Shown one piece after another: positions 6,283 to 7,960 of a DNA stretch of 7,960 bases. Numbering within the stretch: the first letter of the stretch is position 1; every line of letters begins with the position of its first letter. Below the pieces are notes generated by a model. That model was given only the letters and a program-made list of their open reading frames with translations, had not been told where the DNA came from and searched no databases. The DNA lies in assembly GCA_934418055.1 (NCBI GenBank), contig CAKRWX010000098.1, forward strand, positions 1-7,960. The letters run 5' to 3'. The translations under genes were made by a program, and so were the position numbers. Origin of the DNA: an uncultured Lachnospiraceae bacterium. GTDB taxonomy: Bacteria; Bacillota; Clostridia; Lachnospirales; Lachnospiraceae.

Positions 6283-7233
6283 CCACAACGCATAATCGTT
6301 GGTCTTTCGTGCAATATAATTCGTCATGACTACCAGCATAAACGAAATGATGTTCTTAAACAGATCGACTGCTGTTGTAAAGCTGTACTGCATCTTCTGG
6401 ATTCCCATCCGGTATACGAAGGTAGAAATCACATCGCCAACTGCATAAGTACTCGGCGTTAAGAAGTTGTAAACCTGCTCAAAACTGTCATTTAAAATTT
6501 TGCCGGATTCCATGATAAACATAACCGTAATAATCGGAGCCAGTGCCGGAATCGTCACATGAAGGATCTTTTTAATTCTTCCCGCACCGTCCATCTCTGC
6601 CGCCTCATAAAGGGTCGGATCCACGGAAGTAACCGCCGCTAAATATACGATGGAACCCCAGCCAACAGATTTCCATAAATCAGAAAGCACTAACACGCCC
6701 CGGAAGTACTTGGGTTCTGCCACAAAAAAGATCGGTTCCATACCAAGATTCTGCAATAAGATATTGATCGGGCCTCTGGATGGAGATAAAAACTCGATGA
6801 TAATTCCAGATACCACAACCCATGATACAAAGTGTGGAAGGTAAGAAATCGACTGGGCAATCTTCTTAAACCGGTAATTGCTGATCTCATTTAACGCCAG
6901 ACACAGCAGAATCGGTGCCGGGAAACAGATCAACAGCTTATAAAAACTGATTACAATGGTATTTTTCAGTACCGATAAGAAGAACGGATCTGTAAATAAT
7001 GCCCGAAAATGTTTCAGACCTACCATCTTACTTCCGGTAACGCCTTTCAGGGGAAAATAATCCTGAAAGGCAATTACCAGACCATACATAGGGCCGTAGC
7101 AAAATACTAAAAAGAATAAGATTCCGGGAATCAGCATGAGGTAATATTCCTTATAGTAACACAGGTTGCCCCAAAAGCTGCGCTTGTGCTGCGGCACCAG
7201 CTTCTGTTCTTTTTTCTTTTTTATCACATTCAT
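6280..7233 (-). CDS. Carbohydrate ABC transporter permease, LplB type (first cassette)
   Basis: This is the other channel subunit of the first importer, 317 residues. A basic N-terminal tail (about 1-20) leads to hydrophobic segments near 31-55, 87-112, 131-149, 178-200, 229-243 and 287-304. The EAA loop is well preserved at about 208-232 (LYEAAEMDGAGR through VTIPALAP), and the protein ends in NDYALW. Motifs shared with the gene at 1971-2879 include the YGPMYG/YIPMYG segment after the first membrane helix, the PHF motif near 133-135 and the FLSP segment near 148-151. The ATG at 7233 is supported by GGGAGG 7 nt upstream. The gene sits 28 nt after the solute-binding protein gene, and I see no promoter or terminator in that gap. 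The substrate cannot be assigned. Confidence 0.95.
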   Translation of the reverse strand: MNVIKKKKEQKLVPQHKRSFWGNLCYYKEYYLMLIPGILFFLVFCYGPMYGLVIAFQDYFPLKGVTGSKMVGLKHFRALFTDPFFLSVLKNTIVISFYKLLICFPAPILLCLALNEISNYRFKKIAQSISYLPHFVSWVVVSGIIIEFLSPSRGPINILLQNLGMEPIFFVAEPKYFRGVLVLSDLWKSVGWGSIVYLAAVTSVDPTLYEAAEMDGAGRIKKILHVTIPALAPIITVMFIMESGKILNDSFEQVYNFLTPSTYAVGDVISTFVYRMGIQKMQYSFTTAVDLFKNIISFMLVVMTNYIARKTNDYALW

Positions 7234-7261
7234 GTCGATACCTCCCGGATCTTACTGATTA

Positions 7262-7960
7262 TTATTTTCCAAGAGCAGCTAATTTTTCTGCATAAGCTTC
7301 CTGAACTGCCTTTTCTGCTGCCTCGCCGCCAGCTTTCTTAAACTCTTCCACAAAAGTGTCAAAGTAATCGATCGGTTTCGCGCCAGTGATCATATCAAAG
7401 TATGCCTGTTCGGTTAAGGTATCCAGTGTTGCGATCACGTTGGAGAATTCCTCTACTGGAGGAGCGTTGAAACGATAGTATCCATTACCAGTGACTTCAT
7501 GGCCAAATTTGGTTTTCTGAGGAGTGATATTCTCTGCAAATGTTACTGTGCTTCCGAAGTCAACCTGCAGAACGCCTTCTTTTCTTAGTTCTGTACCTTC
7601 CATAATACGTACTGGGCCATTATCTGTCATTTCAAAATGTTTGCCCTCTAAGCCGTAGTTTACCAGACGGGCATAATCCATATCTGCATAATATGCATCT
7701 AACATTGCTAAGAACGCGTCAACTTTACGTGGGTCAGAAACGGCTTTGGTCGTCAGACAGGTCAGACGTCCAGTTAAGTTCCATCCTTCTGTACCGGATT
7801 TGCCATCTGGGCCAACTGGAGCTGGTCCAATAACGATATCCGCATCTGGATTCAGACCTTTTAATTCCTTCATACATACGCCCCAGTTACTCTCATCAGA
7901 AGTATCTGTACTTGCATTTAAGTAATGATATGGCTGAGCAGAGGTCAGACCAATCTTGCC
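7262..7960 (-). CDS. Extracellular solute-binding protein of a carbohydrate ABC importer (N-terminus beyond the right edge)
   Basis: This is the substrate-binding subunit of the first importer, of which the last 232 residues are visible. The frame is open to the window edge: the 29 codons before the internal Met at 7873 are read through without a stop, so that Met is not the start. The visible part fits the C-terminal lobe of LplA-like proteins: KIGLTSAQPYHYL near the edge, TTKAVSDPRKVDAFLAMLDA, NYGLEGKHFEM, and a helical tail containing AYFDMITGAKPIDYFDTFVE and KKAGGEAAEKAVQEAYAEKL. The first part, including any signal peptide and lipobox, is off the window, as is the operon promoter. It heads the visible cassette and is followed after 28 nt by the LplB-type permease. 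It overlaps the solute-binding protein at 1-1001 only minimally when the two are aligned, so their relatedness cannot be judged here. Confidence 0.9.
   Translation of the reverse strand, partial: GKIGLTSAQPYHYLNASTDTSDESNWGVCMKELKGLNPDADIVIGPAPVGPDGKSGTEGWNLTGRLTCLTTKAVSDPRKVDAFLAMLDAYYADMDYARLVNYGLEGKHFEMTDNGPVRIMEGTELRKEGVLQVDFGSTVTFAENITPQKTKFGHEVTGNGYYRFNAPPVEEFSNVIATLDTLTEQAYFDMITGAKPIDYFDTFVEEFKKAGGEAAEKAVQEAYAEKLAALGK

Noticed and set aside
6690..6890. 66-residue minus-strand frame inside the first LplB-type gene
   Set aside because: It lies wholly within a well-supported permease gene in another frame and has no recognisable features or ribosome site of its own.
7262..7873. Treating the right-hand binding protein as a complete 203-residue gene starting at 7873
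   Set aside because: The frame stays open to the window edge, the upstream codons read as family-like sequence, there is no ribosome site before 7873, and the family is more than twice that length.
1..7960. CRISPR arrays, tRNA or rRNA genes, insertion sequences, phage or defence genes
   Set aside because: I saw no regularly spaced repeats, RNA gene signatures, transposase motifs or terminal inverted repeats. The window is a compact set of transport genes.

Overview
The window reads as chromosomal DNA from a Gram-positive gut-type Firmicute, most likely a Clostridia/Lachnospiraceae member. The reasons are strong GGAGG-type ribosome binding sites, moderate GC content, a lipoprotein-type solute-binding protein, and the LplB/YtcP(LplC)-type carbohydrate ABC permeases that are abundant in that group. 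The taxonomic call is inference. Every supported gene lies on the minus strand, so transcription runs from right to left. The plus-strand open frames are shadows of these genes.

Upstream operon, 7960 down to 3201. It enters the window inside the C-terminal part of an extracellular solute-binding protein. An LplB-type permease, a YtcP/LplC-type permease and a 717-residue membrane-anchored AraC-family regulator of the YesS type follow, with gaps of 28, 13 and 3 nt. The operon ends at a good intrinsic terminator (3138-3184), 17 nt after the regulator's stop codon. Its promoter is outside the window.

Intergenic region, 2880-3200. Reading leftwards it holds the terminator, a stretch of about 190 bp with seven copies of GCAAA (minus strand) and a small CGCCT/AGGCG palindrome, a near-consensus promoter (TTGAAA, 17 bp, TATACT), a 5' leader of about 30 nt and a strong Shine-Dalgarno sequence.

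Downstream operon, 2879 down to the left edge. It encodes a second LplB-type permease, a second YtcP/LplC-type permease and a second solute-binding lipoprotein, cut off after 333 residues by the window edge.

Together these are two adjacent, separately transcribed oligosaccharide importers with one sensor-regulator gene between them. Neither has its own ATPase within the window, as is usual for this class, which commonly borrows a shared MsmX-type ATPase. No glycoside hydrolase is visible, so the substrate cannot be read from this window. The regulator probably senses a ligand outside the cell and acts on one or both operons. The repeat-rich region upstream of the second promoter is the obvious candidate target, but this is inferred. 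I see no evidence of a wholly new system. The points worth a second look are the permuted gene order of the two cassettes, the repeat-rich control region and the corrected start of the second LplB-type gene.
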